Assembly (NCBI GenBank): GCA_964636325.1
Contig: CAZWRV010000059.1
Location: 1-38,686 of the forward strand
Length of the DNA stretch: 38,686 bases
Origin: CAZWRV01 sp964636325
Lineage (GTDB): Bacteria; Verrucomicrobiota; Lentisphaeria; Victivallales; GWF2-50-93
Reading direction: 5' to 3'
The stretch's first letter is position 1. The number at the start of each line of letters is the position of its first letter. Both the position numbers and the translations under genes were made by a program. Shown here piece after piece: positions 30,604 to 38,477 of this stretch. The notes beneath the pieces were generated by a model. That model worked only from the letters and a program-made list of their open reading frames with translations. It did not search any database and was not told where the DNA came from.

Positions 30604-32268
30604 GTGAAGCAGCTTAAAAGCGACCTCTCGCATGCCTGGCCCGCCATGGCGATGGCTGCCGCCGTCTATGCGCTGACGCTCACCTTCTCCTTCACGGGCT
30701 GGGACGACACCGCCGCCACCGTCGAAAACCCATTGTTAAAATCCTTGAATTCTGCGAATTTCGCAGCCCTTTTCCGCCCCGGCGCAATCCCCGACGAACA
30801 GCTCTACATCCCCGTGACATATCTGAGCTTCATGGCCGAGGCCGCGACTTTCGGCCTCCGCCCCTGGCTGCTGCACCTTACGAACGTTGTCCTCCACTGC
30901 ATCAACGTCCTCCTCGTATTCCATGTTATCCGTGCAATAACGGAAAACAGGCGGGCCGCCTTCTGGACTGCCATGATATTCGCGGTCCATCCCCTTCAAT
31001 GCGAATCCGTAGCATGGATCATGGGCAGAAAGGACCTCCTCGCGACGATGTTCTCGCTGATTTCAACAGCGTTCTGGATTTCCGAAACCGAAAAGGAAAA
31101 CTTCCGGAACTTCCTGGCTTCCCTTGCCTTTTTCGTACTGGCTGTCCTATCGAAGCCCACGGCCATAGTCCTGCCGGGCATCCTGTTCCTGGTCGCATTA
31201 TTCCTGAAACGGCCGCTCGACCGCAGGCTTTTTGCGAAATTCGCAGTCCTCTGCGCGGTCTCTATCCTGGGGTTCGCCACGAACTCGATGACCGCATACG
31301 GCCAGCCCGGCAGCTCGCTGAAATTCATACTCTACAGGTCGTTATTCATACCCGCCGTCCTCGAAGGTTGGCTTGAAAGGATATTCCTGCTTTCAAGGCC
31401 TTCCGCGTTTTATCCATGGCTCGGCCTGGTGAACAGCACGATCATGACTTATGGAACGGCCTTCATCTCGATTCTGCTTCTCGCTTCAATTTACCAGTCC
31501 TTCCGCAAGGGAGCCGCCCTTGCCGCCCTTTGCCTTTCAGCGTTCCTCGTCTCGATGCTGCCCGCTTTCTCCCTGGTTTCGACAAGCTACCGGGACTTCT
31601 ACACCGCGGACCGCTATGGCTACTTCGCTCTGATATGGCCGGCAACTGCCGTAGCCGCAATCCTTTGTTGCTCCAGCGGCTTCAAGGCCATCTTCTCAAA
31701 AGCTGTCCTGGCCATGCTGCTCGCCCTGATGCTCGCCTCCTCGTTTCAGCAGATCCGGATATGGCGGAACCCGGAAACCTTGTGGCGTTCAGCCGTCACC
31801 GCCGATCCCCGGTGGTCCCCCCAGGCATACTACAACCTCGGAAACTATTATTTCAGGAGAGGCGACCTGCACAAAGCCGAACAGAACTATCTGAACTCCC
31901 TGAAAATCATGCCCGACGCCGACTCATATTACAACCTCGGACTGATCAAGGAGCTGCAGAAAAACAAGGATGAAGCGCTCGCAATGTTCCTTCGCTGCGC
32001 CGTAGTCGACCCGACTTACATCCGAGCCAGGAAAAAGGCCGCCGCAATTCTCGTGGAACTGGAACGCCCCCAGGACGCCATGAAACAATATGCTGCCATC
32101 GCAAAGGCCGACCCCATGGACCCAGAGCCATACCTCGCCGCCGGAAAGCTCTTCCTCAAAAAAGGCGACAAGGAAAAGGCCGCCCGCGCTTTCGCCGAAT
32201 ACGAAAGGCTCAGCGGACGCAAAATCCCCGAGCGCCCACCTGCCTCAGCAGGCGAAACAAATGATTAG
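30604..32268 (+). CDS. TMTC-like membrane glycosyltransferase with C-terminal TPRs (second copy)
   Basis: A 554-residue paralog of the protein at 18197. It has the same landmarks: GWDDTAATVENPLL near residue 30, YIPVTYLSFMAEAATFGLRPWLLH, and FAVHPLQCESVAWIMGRKDLLA. About ten helices follow. The TPR region starts near residue 400 (YYNLGNYYFRRGDLHKAEQN) and continues with YYNLGLIKELQKNKDEALAMF and AGKLFLKKGDKEKAARAFAEYE, a longer and clearer TPR array than in the first copy. The start is GTG at 30604 with only GTGGGA upstream. It probably acts on extracytoplasmic acceptors. Divergent from the glycosyltransferase at 28281. Confidence 0.82.
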   Translation: MKQLKSDLSHAWPAMAMAAAVYALTLTFSFTGWDDTAATVENPLLKSLNSANFAALFRPGAIPDEQLYIPVTYLSFMAEAATFGLRPWLLHLTNVVLHCINVLLVFHVIRAITENRRAAFWTAMIFAVHPLQCESVAWIMGRKDLLATMFSLISTAFWISETEKENFRNFLASLAFFVLAVLSKPTAIVLPGILFLVALFLKRPLDRRLFAKFAVLCAVSILGFATNSMTAYGQPGSSLKFILYRSLFIPAVLEGWLERIFLLSRPSAFYPWLGLVNSTIMTYGTAFISILLLASIYQSFRKGAALAALCLSAFLVSMLPAFSLVSTSYRDFYTADRYGYFALIWPATAVAAILCCSSGFKAIFSKAVLAMLLALMLASSFQQIRIWRNPETLWRSAVTADPRWSPQAYYNLGNYYFRRGDLHKAEQNYLNSLKIMPDADSYYNLGLIKELQKNKDEALAMFLRCAVVDPTYIRARKKAAAILVELERPQDAMKQYAAIAKADPMDPEPYLAAGKLFLKKGDKEKAARAFAEYERLSGRKIPERPPASAGETND

Positions 32269-32535
32269 CCATAACGAATGCCGCTAAGATAAGGGAAATT
32301 CAGCCTCATTTATCAGGTTTGCGCCTCCTCCTCTTCCTGACCCCCTTTGCCGAGAGTTCGAGGCCGGTCCACCCGGTCCGTCGACGTCGGCATGCTGCCA
32401 GGGCAGGCAGAGGCTGTCCGAGGAAAAGCTGGGACGCGTGTTCAGGCATGTCAGGGACTCGCTGGAGTCGCAGGCGGACAGGCGAAACTCTGGGAACTGT
32501 TCTGATGACGAATAACCAATAATGGGAACGAAGTT
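32269..32535. other. intergenic region with a possible gene-end remnant
   Basis: From about 32398 to TAA at 32512-32514, the plus strand can be read as GRQRLSEEKLGRVFRHVRDS and on to ADRRNSGNCSDDE, which looks protein-like. No start or upstream portion is recognisable. It may be the tail of a deleted gene. Confidence 0.25.
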
Positions 32536-35475
32536 TCAGGATAGGACGCCATCGATCTTTTCCTTGAGCTCCTGGAAGGAGAAGGGCTTTTGGATGAAGA
32601 GATCGCCGGAGCGCAGTATCTTGGTGTCGATTATGCCGCCTGTGAATCCTGACATGAAGACGACCTTGAGCCCGGGATATTCCTTGCGGAGGATATTGCT
32701 GAGCTCCTTGCCGTCGAGGTCAGGGAGGATTACATCGGTAAGTAGAACATCGGCCGCGTCCAGTATGCGGTCCGGGAGCTTGAGGCATTCCTCGGCGGAA
32801 GAGGCGGATGCGACCTTGTAGCCGCAGCGTTCGAGCATTTCTACGGCGGTTTTCAGGACGTTCTTGTCGTCGTCGACGACGATGACGGTCTTGCGCGGAA
32901 CATCTTCCGGCCCGGACGCCTTGGCCGTGGACGGCGGCGGCTCGAGACCGGAGTTTTTCTCATCCCCCTGCGTAACCCTCTGATCCGAATCCTTCTGCAA
33001 GGAAGGGAAGTAGATTTCGAAGACTGTCCCCTTCCCTTTCTCCGAGCGGACCAGGATGGCGCCGTCGCGCTGCTTGACTATTCCGTAGACCGTGGAAAGG
33101 CCGAGCCCGGTGTTCGGCTGCCTCTTGGTGGTGAAGAAGGGCTCGAAGACGTGCTTCAGCGTCTCCTCGTCCATCCCGCATCCGCTGTCGGACACTCTTA
33201 TCATGACGTGGCGTCCTGGCTTGAACTGGGGATTGTTTTTCGCGAAATCCTCGTCTACGTCCGCGTTCTCGACGCTTATGGTGAAGCGTCCGCCGTCGGG
33301 CATGGCGTCCTGCGAGTTTATTGCGAGGTTCATGAGTATCTGTTCGATGTGGGGTTCGTTCGCCATGACGGTGTCGAGGGACGCCGGGAGCTTCACTTCG
33401 AGGGCGATGTTCTTCCTCAAAGTCTTCTGGAGCAGGGGCTTGAAGCCGCTGATGCTCTCCCGGAGGTCGATGGCCTTGAGCTGGACTATCTCCTTGCGCG
33501 CGAAGGAGAGGAGCTGCTTTACCAGATCCCTGGCGCGCCTTGTGGCGTCGAGTATCTCCTTGAGCTGCTTGTAGAGCGGGTCGTCGGGCTTCAGCTCCCA
33601 CAGGCCCATCTGCGCGTAGCCCATGATCGGCGTCAGCAGGTTGTTGAAGTCGTGGGCCACTCCGCCCGCCATGCGCCCTAGCGTTTCGATCTTCTGCAGA
33701 TGGAAGACCTGTTCCTGGAGCCTGTCCTTCTCCTCTTCTATCCTTTTCCTGTCGGTCAGATCCCTGCAGAATGCCCACATGCTAAGGGGATTTCCGGCCT
33801 TGTCCCGTATGAGGAATGTGCTGAGCTCGACCGGAAAGACCGTCCCGTCCTTCCTGATGTATTCCTTCTCGTATACGCCGGAATAGCCGAACTTGAGCAC
33901 CCTGCCCGTGACGATATCATCCTCCATGGCGTGCCATTTCTCGGGGGTGAGCTGCTGATAGCTGAGCTTCTTCAGTTCGTCCAGGGGGTAGCCCAGCATT
34001 CGTTCGTAGGCCGGATTGCAGTTGATGAATCTGCCGCCCATGTCGGTTGAGACTATCGCCTCGAAGGCGTTCTCATAGAGCTGCCTGTATTTCATTTCGC
34101 TTTCGGCCAGGGTCATAAGCATGTCGTCGGACTTCAGCCTCCATCCAAGGGAGAGAAGGAGCGCCACGGAGAGCAGCATGGTGGTCAGAATCGGGATCAG
34201 CCGGGCGCGCTTGATGTCGTATTGCAGAGAGTCCACAAGGATGTCCACGCAGACGACATGCCTGAGTTCGGCGTCCGCGGCCGGATCGGCTGGAACCAGC
34301 GCGCTTATGAAGGTGCCCCATATGTCATTGTAGGGGCCAAGGGTGGTCGGCTTCCTTGTCCTGAATATCTCGTAGAAGACCGCTGCCGCGTCCTCGTAGA
34401 TCTGCCCGGGCTGTGCGAGAGGAGTCCGATCCTTTATGGCGGAATATCTGTCGGGTTCCGTGTCGAAGTAGAAGAAGACCTTTCCGTCGCGGAGTCCTAG
34501 CATGCAGATGTATCTTATGGACGGATTTGTGTTGCCGATGCTTGTGCACTGCTCCCGCAGCCGGACGTAGTCCTCGGACGCGAGATCGTCGGCGGTTCCT
34601 GTAAGGCGGACGATTCTGTCATGGTTGAGCGCCGCCGTGACCATCTTGGCCCTCATCAGGTGTTGCTCCATCTCATTTGAAAGGCTGTATTTCCCGACGA
34701 ATTCGGTCGCAGCCCATCCGAGCAGCAGCGTCAGAAATATCAAGGAAAGGAAAAGATGGTAGCTGGAGTCCTTGAAGCCCAAGCCGGGGAACGCGGAGAG
34801 CATATGCCTGCGCATCATGAGGAAATGGAGGGCCAGCGCCGCGGCGGCCGCCGCGACGCTGGCCGCGCTGATGAGCTGCGCAGGGATGCCGGTCATCTCC
34901 TGGAACTGCATGCCGTAAAAATAGAAAACGAAGTCGGTGGGCGGAGTGAGCAGTACCTTGTTCAGCAGGTTCAGAAGCATTGCCGCGGCGGTCAGCCGTA
35001 GCATCCGGCCCCCGGGATGCGCGGACTCCCCTCCGTGGCGCCACAGTGCCGCAGACGCAAGAAGCCCCGCGGGGAAGGTTATCAGCAATTTGATCAAAAC
35101 CTCCAGGCTTCCCAGTCCGAGGCCGTATGCGGCCAGGACGGCGCAGGGCGGAACGAGGAGCACCCATTTACCCGCCCGTAAGATGTTCAGAGCAGCCAGC
35201 GACCTGCGCGAGAATTCCAGGAGCATCATATACGAGGCCGCCAGGAGGATAAGACCTGCGAACTCAAGCGCATCCCTCTCCCCGTAGCTGAAGGTGAACA
35301 TCTCGGCCCAGAGCCGCAGGCATTGCAATGCCGCATAATAGGAGAGGTAATTCCAGGGGAGGCATCTGGGGCATGTCCTGTGCACCGCGTCGGCGACCAT
35401 CGCAATGACAAGGAAGAGGAAGCCGTAAACGTAGAATATGTAGTCGAGGTTCTGGAAAAGGATGTTCCCTGTCAT
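32536..35475 (-). CDS. hybrid sensor histidine kinase (membrane, PAS, HisKA, HATPase, receiver)
   Basis: A 979-residue hybrid kinase. About seven N-terminal helices (residues 1-240) are followed by another helix near 255. A periplasmic sensing region with IRYICMLGLRDGKVFFYFD ends at a helix near 430. A PAS domain covers about 455-580 (AIVSTDMGGRFINCNPAYERMLGY and the EYIRKDGTVFPVE core). HisKA has H in GGVAHDFNNLLTPIMGYAQ at about residue 607. HATPase has NLAINSQDAM, DSGCGMDEE and NTGLGLSTVYGIVK. A Pro/Ser linker leads to a receiver with VVDDDKNV, phospho-acceptor D in LLTDVILPDLDG at about residue 913, and KPF. The start is ATG at 35475 with GGAGG ten bases upstream. It is a single-gene unit with no response regulator beside it. 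Confidence 0.93.
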   Translation of the reverse strand: MTGNILFQNLDYIFYVYGFLFLVIAMVADAVHRTCPRCLPWNYLSYYAALQCLRLWAEMFTFSYGERDALEFAGLILLAASYMMLLEFSRRSLAALNILRAGKWVLLVPPCAVLAAYGLGLGSLEVLIKLLITFPAGLLASAALWRHGGESAHPGGRMLRLTAAAMLLNLLNKVLLTPPTDFVFYFYGMQFQEMTGIPAQLISAASVAAAAAALALHFLMMRRHMLSAFPGLGFKDSSYHLFLSLIFLTLLLGWAATEFVGKYSLSNEMEQHLMRAKMVTAALNHDRIVRLTGTADDLASEDYVRLREQCTSIGNTNPSIRYICMLGLRDGKVFFYFDTEPDRYSAIKDRTPLAQPGQIYEDAAAVFYEIFRTRKPTTLGPYNDIWGTFISALVPADPAADAELRHVVCVDILVDSLQYDIKRARLIPILTTMLLSVALLLSLGWRLKSDDMLMTLAESEMKYRQLYENAFEAIVSTDMGGRFINCNPAYERMLGYPLDELKKLSYQQLTPEKWHAMEDDIVTGRVLKFGYSGVYEKEYIRKDGTVFPVELSTFLIRDKAGNPLSMWAFCRDLTDRKRIEEEKDRLQEQVFHLQKIETLGRMAGGVAHDFNNLLTPIMGYAQMGLWELKPDDPLYKQLKEILDATRRARDLVKQLLSFARKEIVQLKAIDLRESISGFKPLLQKTLRKNIALEVKLPASLDTVMANEPHIEQILMNLAINSQDAMPDGGRFTISVENADVDEDFAKNNPQFKPGRHVMIRVSDSGCGMDEETLKHVFEPFFTTKRQPNTGLGLSTVYGIVKQRDGAILVRSEKGKGTVFEIYFPSLQKDSDQRVTQGDEKNSGLEPPPSTAKASGPEDVPRKTVIVVDDDKNVLKTAVEMLERCGYKVASASSAEECLKLPDRILDAADVLLTDVILPDLDGKELSNILRKEYPGLKVVFMSGFTGGIIDTKILRSGDLFIQKPFSFQELKEKIDGVLS

Positions 35476-35917
35476 GACATCTAAGCCTCCATATCCAGCT
35501 TTTATTGCCGCCAGTCCTCTTTGTCGTCAATCGTCCTACATGTATACTCATTTAGGCTGAAAATTGCGCATTTTGATTGCGGAGATTATGGAATTTGCTT
35601 CGCATTCTGAGAAACCGCCGATACCGAGGTGTCGAAGGTTCTCGAAGGGGGCGGAGCAAAACCAAAAGGCCGCAACCGTCTCGCGGCGAGCATCTTTGGG
35701 CCGTATTTTTCCGTTCTTTTTCGGACGACATTCGTGTCGCCACTCACTCGGAACAAAAAAATCCAATCTCAAATCTCGCTCGTCAAAATGTCAATTTTCA
35801 CGCTAAAGGCCGCATCCCCGCCGACTAGGTGGACGGGGGCTTGGAGGACATTTTCTTTCGTGAAGACATGGTGTACGTGTCACTTTTTCTTATTCCCTAC
35901 GCCGTTTACTGCCGCCC
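35476..35917. other. intergenic region between the hybrid kinase and the cassette array
   Basis: No gene is assigned. A minus-strand frame of 74 codons (35548-35772) reads in part KKNGKIRPKDARRETVAAF and ends IKMRNFQPK. It has no clear ribosome site and may be a repeat or remnant. The composition changes near 35860, before the last attC-like site. Confidence 0.35.
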
Positions 35918-35975
35918 TTTGACGACTAAAGTCACCGATGCGCGGAAACGCATTCGGTGGACTTGCTGGTTATGT
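35918..35975 (-). repeat. attC-like site 5 (end of array)
   Basis: In gene direction the core ACATAAC (35975-35969) leads into AAGTCCACCGAATGCG-TTTC-CGCGCATCGGTGACTT, a stem with unpaired bases. It ends at a degenerate R' (GTCAAAG). It resembles site 4 up to the G-T of R' and diverges beyond, as expected if strand exchange happened there. Confidence 0.55.
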
Positions 35976-36168
35976 GAATATTTCCCCAGTTGAGCTTCAA
36001 CTCCCGGTTCGAGGAAGCGCAGTCCCTAAGATATAAATTGATAAGGCTTTGATAAAGGATTCCTGTCTTGGAGGACAATCCCTTGAAATACTCGATGATG
36101 TCGACTCCAATGCGCAAGGTCACCTGCTTCTTGAGACGTTTGGCATATGGATTCGGTCTCGACTTCAT
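35932..36168 (-). CDS. BrnA-type antitoxin, solitary second copy
   Basis: A 78-residue protein nearly identical to the BrnA encoded immediately upstream: MKSRPNPYAKRLKKQVTLRI, the DIIEYFKGLSSKTGI helix and SLINLYLRDCASS, the ribbon-helix-helix core of BrnA. It lacks the first nine residues (MKAEYDLSK) and has no toxin gene of its own. ATG 36168 is the natural start; ATG 36219, in the same frame, lies inside the upstream gene. Neither has a good ribosome site. DNA differences from the first copy are mostly silent, so the protein seems conserved by selection. It may counter BrnT or other toxins. Confidence 0.7.
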   Translation of the reverse strand: MKSRPNPYAKRLKKQVTLRIGVDIIEYFKGLSSKTGILYQSLINLYLRDCASSNRELKLNWGNIHITSKSTECVSAHR

Positions 36169-36182
36169 TTTCGAAAGAAATG

Positions 36183-36241
36183 TCCCAACGACCAAAGTCA
36201 CCGATGTGCGGTTGCACATTCGGTGGACTTGATGGTTATGG
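36183..36241 (-). repeat. attC-like site 4 (after brnTA)
   Basis: In gene direction: R''-like CCATAAC (36241-36235), then AAGTCCACCGAATGTGC and GCACATCGGTGACTT forming an imperfect stem with extrahelical bases, then R' GTTGGGA (36189-36183). The brnA stop codon (36200-36198) lies inside the site, so the last residues of BrnA are encoded by it. It is 59 bp long. Confidence 0.65.
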
Positions 36242-36461
36242 GAATATTATCCCAATTTAACTTCAATTCGCGTTGTGATGAAGCGCAGTCTCTCAGATAC
36301 AAATTGATAAGGCTTTGGTAAGGAATGCCTGTCTTGGTGGACAATCCCTTGAAATACTCGATGATGTCGACTCCAATGCGTAAGGTCACCTGCTTCTTAA
36401 GACGTTTTGCGTATGGATTCGGCCTCGACTTCATTTTCGAGAGGTCATATTCTGCTTTCAT
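36198..36461 (-). CDS. brnA: BrnA antitoxin of the BrnT/BrnA pair
   Basis: An 87-residue antitoxin that binds the BrnT RNase and represses its own operon. It starts MKAEYDLSKMKSRPNPYAKR, the classic BrnA N-terminus. It continues with KQVTLRIGVDIIEYFKGLS, TGIPYQSLINLYLRDCASS (ribbon-helix-helix). The C-terminal 25 residues (ELKLNWDNIPITIKSTEC onward) are unusual and partly encoded by the attC-like site. The start is ATG at 36461, overlapping the brnT stop by four bases, so translation is coupled. It is followed by a second BrnA copy. Confidence 0.88.
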   Translation of the reverse strand: MKAEYDLSKMKSRPNPYAKRLKKQVTLRIGVDIIEYFKGLSTKTGIPYQSLINLYLRDCASSQRELKLNWDNIPITIKSTECATAHR

Positions 36462-36748
36462 AATGCACCTTCATAATGTTTTGTTTCTTTTTTGGTCGCC
36501 TTTCTTGCCGAAATTATTCTAATAACAGATTCCGACTCCCTGAAGCAATGACATACAAGCAGGAGATTCAGGCTGCGGCTTAAACCAAGGAGAAGAAATC
36601 TGTCCTCCCATTCCGAATGCTCGTCATCATAAAATTCAACGGCATGCTCGTCGAAGAATACCGACTTGGCTTCATCAAAGGTGATTCCATGCTTCTCCAA
36701 GTTTTCGCGCGCCTTCGAGTTGTCCCATTGAAATTGTATTTCTTTCAT
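36458..36748 (-). CDS. brnT: BrnT ribonuclease toxin
   Basis: A 96-residue RelE-fold toxin that cleaves RNA when not bound by BrnA. The family pattern is complete: FQWDNSKARENLEKHGITFD, EAKSVFFDEHAVEFYDDEHS, DRFLLLGLS and the ending RIISARKATKKETKHYEGAL. ESVIRIISARKA contains the conserved Arg and strand of the active site. The start is ATG at 36748. A promoter with a palindromic operator lies directly upstream, so little leader is left for a ribosome site. It is the first gene of the toxin-antitoxin cassette. Confidence 0.93.
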   Translation of the reverse strand: MKEIQFQWDNSKARENLEKHGITFDEAKSVFFDEHAVEFYDDEHSEWEDRFLLLGLSRSLNLLLVCHCFRESESVIRIISARKATKKETKHYEGAL

Positions 36749-36749
36749 A

Positions 36750-36784
36750 TTGACAATATATTTACATATGCCTATATGTCAAAC
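36750..36784 (-). promoter_or_regulatory. brnTA promoter with palindromic operator
   Basis: On the minus strand TTGACA (36784-36779) and TATATT are spaced by 16 bp. The promoter is nearly covered by an inverted repeat: TTGACAATATA at 36750-36760 and TATATGTCAA at 36773-36782 on the plus strand. This is a plausible BrnA operator for autorepression. Confidence 0.65.
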
Positions 36785-36894
36785 ACATTTAATCTATTTT
36801 GCTTGAGTCTTCCGGGCAGTGTGGGCAGCTAGCTCTCCCGTTGCCCCCTATGAAGCGTAAGAGACAGCTTCCTTCCGTACGATTCGAATCCATG

Positions 36895-37332
36895 TCACGC
36901 CTTATCTGTGCGCTTGACGAAGAATTCTGGAGTGCTTTCTCCAGCAAACAACTCGCCATACTTATAGCCGCGAAGTCGACCTTTCTTGTAGGGCAGGTAT
37001 ACTTCGATGGCTTCGCTTGATTGATGCTCCAATCGTATACAAATCGCATCTGTCTTCTCGTTCTCTCCGGGGGGAACGATTCGGACATCGAAACAGATGC
37101 CTACGGCGCGAATCTTACCGGCGGCGGCTTCCTTCCTAAAAGCCTTAGTCATCGTGTCGATCAGTTCTTGTGACTCTGGATGCTCATCATCGCCGGCAGC
37201 CATGACTGGAGCAATCTCACCTTCCGTGCTCATCGTCGCACCGAAAGGATAAAACTCCCCATACTTGGAAAGCTGCTGCTGGGCGAATGGCATTAGCATG
37301 TTCAGTAGTTCATCTAGGTCGTCTTTTGGCAT
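36895..37332 (-). CDS. cassette-borne hypothetical protein
   Basis: A 145-residue soluble protein: MPKDDLDELLNMLMPFAQQQ, KYGEFYPFGATMSTEGEIAPV, EHPESQELIDTMTKAFRKEA, GKIRAVGICFDVRIVPPGEN, DAICIRLEHQSSEAIEVYLP. It reads like a conserved alpha/beta protein of a kind I associate with mobile gene cassettes, but I cannot name a function. The start is ATG at 37332 with AAAGGAGAG upstream, only about 20 bases after the R' core of the attC-like site before it, as is usual for cassettes. No attC-like site is recognisable after its stop. Confidence 0.75.
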   Translation of the reverse strand: MPKDDLDELLNMLMPFAQQQLSKYGEFYPFGATMSTEGEIAPVMAAGDDEHPESQELIDTMTKAFRKEAAAGKIRAVGICFDVRIVPPGENEKTDAICIRLEHQSSEAIEVYLPYKKGRLRGYKYGELFAGESTPEFFVKRTDKA

Positions 37333-37347
37333 AAGTGACTCTCCTTT

Positions 37348-37418
37348 GGCATAACGACTGCGCTCACCTGACCGGACCGCCTTGCGGTTCCGTGTCAGGT
37401 GAAGCGGTATGGTTCGTC
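37348..37418 (-). repeat. attC-like site 3 (after hicA)
   Basis: In gene direction: R''-like GACGAAC (37418-37412) directly after the hicA TAG. Then GCTTCACCTGAC and GTCAGGTGAGC form a stem with one extrahelical base, with an inner GGAACCGC/GCGGTCC stem. R'-like GTTATGC (37355-37349) ends the site. The next gene's ATG follows 17 bases later. Confidence 0.65.
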
Positions 37419-37643
37419 CTATAATAATTTCTGAAGGTCTTCTTTGGTAAGTTCGCAGTCTCTGCAGATTTGTAAGGCAAGACCTCTGCCAATAGTTTCA
37501 CCACTATGGACTGGGACGACAGTGCATCTTCCATCAGGATGCCTAAGAAAATGGTGGCTTCCCTTAATCCTGATTTCTACAAAACCGGCCTTTTTCAGCG
37601 CCTTTATTAAGGCCTTGCCTGTAAGAGATGGGAAATTGCTCAT
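37419..37643 (-). CDS. hicA: HicA toxin (mRNA interferase)
   Basis: A 74-residue dsRBD-like toxin that cleaves mRNA. The family pattern is visible: TGKALIKALKKAGFVEIRIKGSHHFLRHP, with the catalytic His in GSHHF, then VPVHSGETIGRGLALQICRD and a short helical end. The start is ATG at 37643 and overlaps the hicB stop by four bases. The gene is second in the operon, the reverse of the more usual hicA-hicB order. The stop codon touches the R'' box of the following attC-like site. Confidence 0.93.
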   Translation of the reverse strand: MSNFPSLTGKALIKALKKAGFVEIRIKGSHHFLRHPDGRCTVVPVHSGETIGRGLALQICRDCELTKEDLQKLL

Positions 37644-37852
37644 ATTGAGACAGCAAGACGTTGGACGCCAATGAATTCATTCTCAGAAACTTCCTCTTCC
37701 ACCTCAAGACAAAGTTCAATGGCTTCTTTTGTCCTTTCCATCAACTTATCGAGAGACTTAGCCTGCGTATGACATCCCTTGAGAGAAGGAACCGTGGCAA
37801 CAAAATACCCATCCTCATCTTTTTCAATAATCACATTAAAAGACTTGACCAT
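37640..37852 (-). CDS. hicB: HicB antitoxin
   Basis: A 70-residue short HicB. The partial RNase H fold is visible as FNVIIEKDEDGYFVATVPSL, GCHTQAKSLDKLMERTKEAI and LCLEVEEEV. There is no added DNA-binding domain, so its repression of the operon, if any, must differ from long HicB forms. The start is ATG at 37852 with AGGAG seven bases upstream. A promoter lies at 37875-37902. Confidence 0.92.
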   Translation of the reverse strand: MVKSFNVIIEKDEDGYFVATVPSLKGCHTQAKSLDKLMERTKEAIELCLEVEEEVSENEFIGVQRLAVSI

Positions 37853-37874
37853 GATAAACTCCTATTTCCAATAT

Positions 37875-37902
37875 ATTATATCCTTGTTCTTCGTCTTTTC
37901 AA
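37875..37902 (-). promoter_or_regulatory. promoter of the hicBA cassette
   Basis: On the minus strand TTGAAA (37902-37897) and TATAAT (37880-37875) are spaced by 16 bp, just inside the cassette after the R' core of attC-like site 2. Toxin-antitoxin cassettes usually carry their own promoters, unlike most cassettes. Confidence 0.75.
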
Positions 37903-37911
37903 ATCATCTCT

Positions 37912-37970
37912 GGCGAACGTCTGGCCTCACCGGAGCGCGGTTAGCGGTTCGGTGCAGGCCGTGGTTAGCC
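37912..37970 (-). repeat. attC-like site 2
   Basis: In gene direction: R'' GGCTAAC (37970-37964), spacer, GGCCTGCACCG pairing with CGGTGAGGCC with one extrahelical base, a variable loop, then R' GTTCGCC (37918-37912). R'' and R' are complementary at six of seven positions. The TAA stop of the preceding gene is inside R''. This is the clearest site of the array. Confidence 0.75.
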
Positions 37971-38462
37971 ATTCTTCTTGTATTCCTGGATTCTTTTCTT
38001 GGCGTCCTCTAGGGCACTGCCTTCCCAAACATCAACTCTGCTTCCGTCGGCAAAGTAGTTCTCGGCAAAGTTCTGGGCATAATGCCAGGGATGGTATTCC
38101 CATCCGTCACGTTTAGCGTTTGCCGAGTTGCGAATCCAGAGATCCCATATTGCGACCTCGATTGTGTCAGACAAGTGGGATTCTGTGACCACATACTGTC
38201 GCCAGTCACCGCCATGCGCAGAAAAAGCGATCGGATGTTTGGTCGAAAAGTCGGCGAGGGCGGAGATGGTCTCCTGCGGCAACCTCTCGATCACGCTCAC
38301 GACGTACATTTCGAAGAAGAAGTCCAGGGGGCACTTCCTTTGATAGTAAGGTGCCAGAGCCTTCATGACGCCGTCATAGTCGACGGGAAACGGAGGCATT
38401 TGCGGCGGTATAAATATCTCCTTGCCACCGTCCCTCGCTTTCTTCCTGAAGAAGCCAAACAT
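37965..38462 (-). CDS. cassette-borne hypothetical protein
   Basis: A 165-residue soluble protein: MFGFFRKKARDGGKEIFIPP, PPFPVDYDGVMKALAPYYQR, CPLDFFFEMYVVSVIERLPQ, an Arg/Trp/Tyr-rich middle (HGGDWRQYVVTESHLSDTIE, WEYHPWHYAQNFAENYFADG) and a helical end. No family is recognised. The start chosen is ATG at 38462 with GAGGAAGAGAAG upstream. The frame is open to 38546, but that part is the attC-like site. The stop is inside the R'' box of the next site. The gene begins 15 bases after R' of site 1, typical of a cassette. Confidence 0.75.
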   Translation of the reverse strand: MFGFFRKKARDGGKEIFIPPQMPPFPVDYDGVMKALAPYYQRKCPLDFFFEMYVVSVIERLPQETISALADFSTKHPIAFSAHGGDWRQYVVTESHLSDTIEVAIWDLWIRNSANAKRDGWEYHPWHYAQNFAENYFADGSRVDVWEGSALEDAKKRIQEYKKNG

Positions 38463-38477
38463 CTTCTCTTCCTCTCT

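Noticed and set aside
143..35475. Many long open frames antisense to or out of frame with the assigned genes (for example opposite the nucleotidyltransferase, the activator fusion and the large kinases)
   Set aside because: They follow from GC-rich codon use of the real genes. They lack ribosome sites and recognisable domains and are Arg/Pro/Ser-rich.
35548..35772. 74-codon minus-strand gene
   Set aside because: Protein-like stretches but no ribosome site or known family. Probably a remnant or repeat, so not annotated as a CDS.
36880..36900. GATTCGAATCC resembling a tRNA T-arm
   Set aside because: The flanking bases do not form the T stem and no acceptor or anticodon arm is present. It overlaps the end of a cassette gene.
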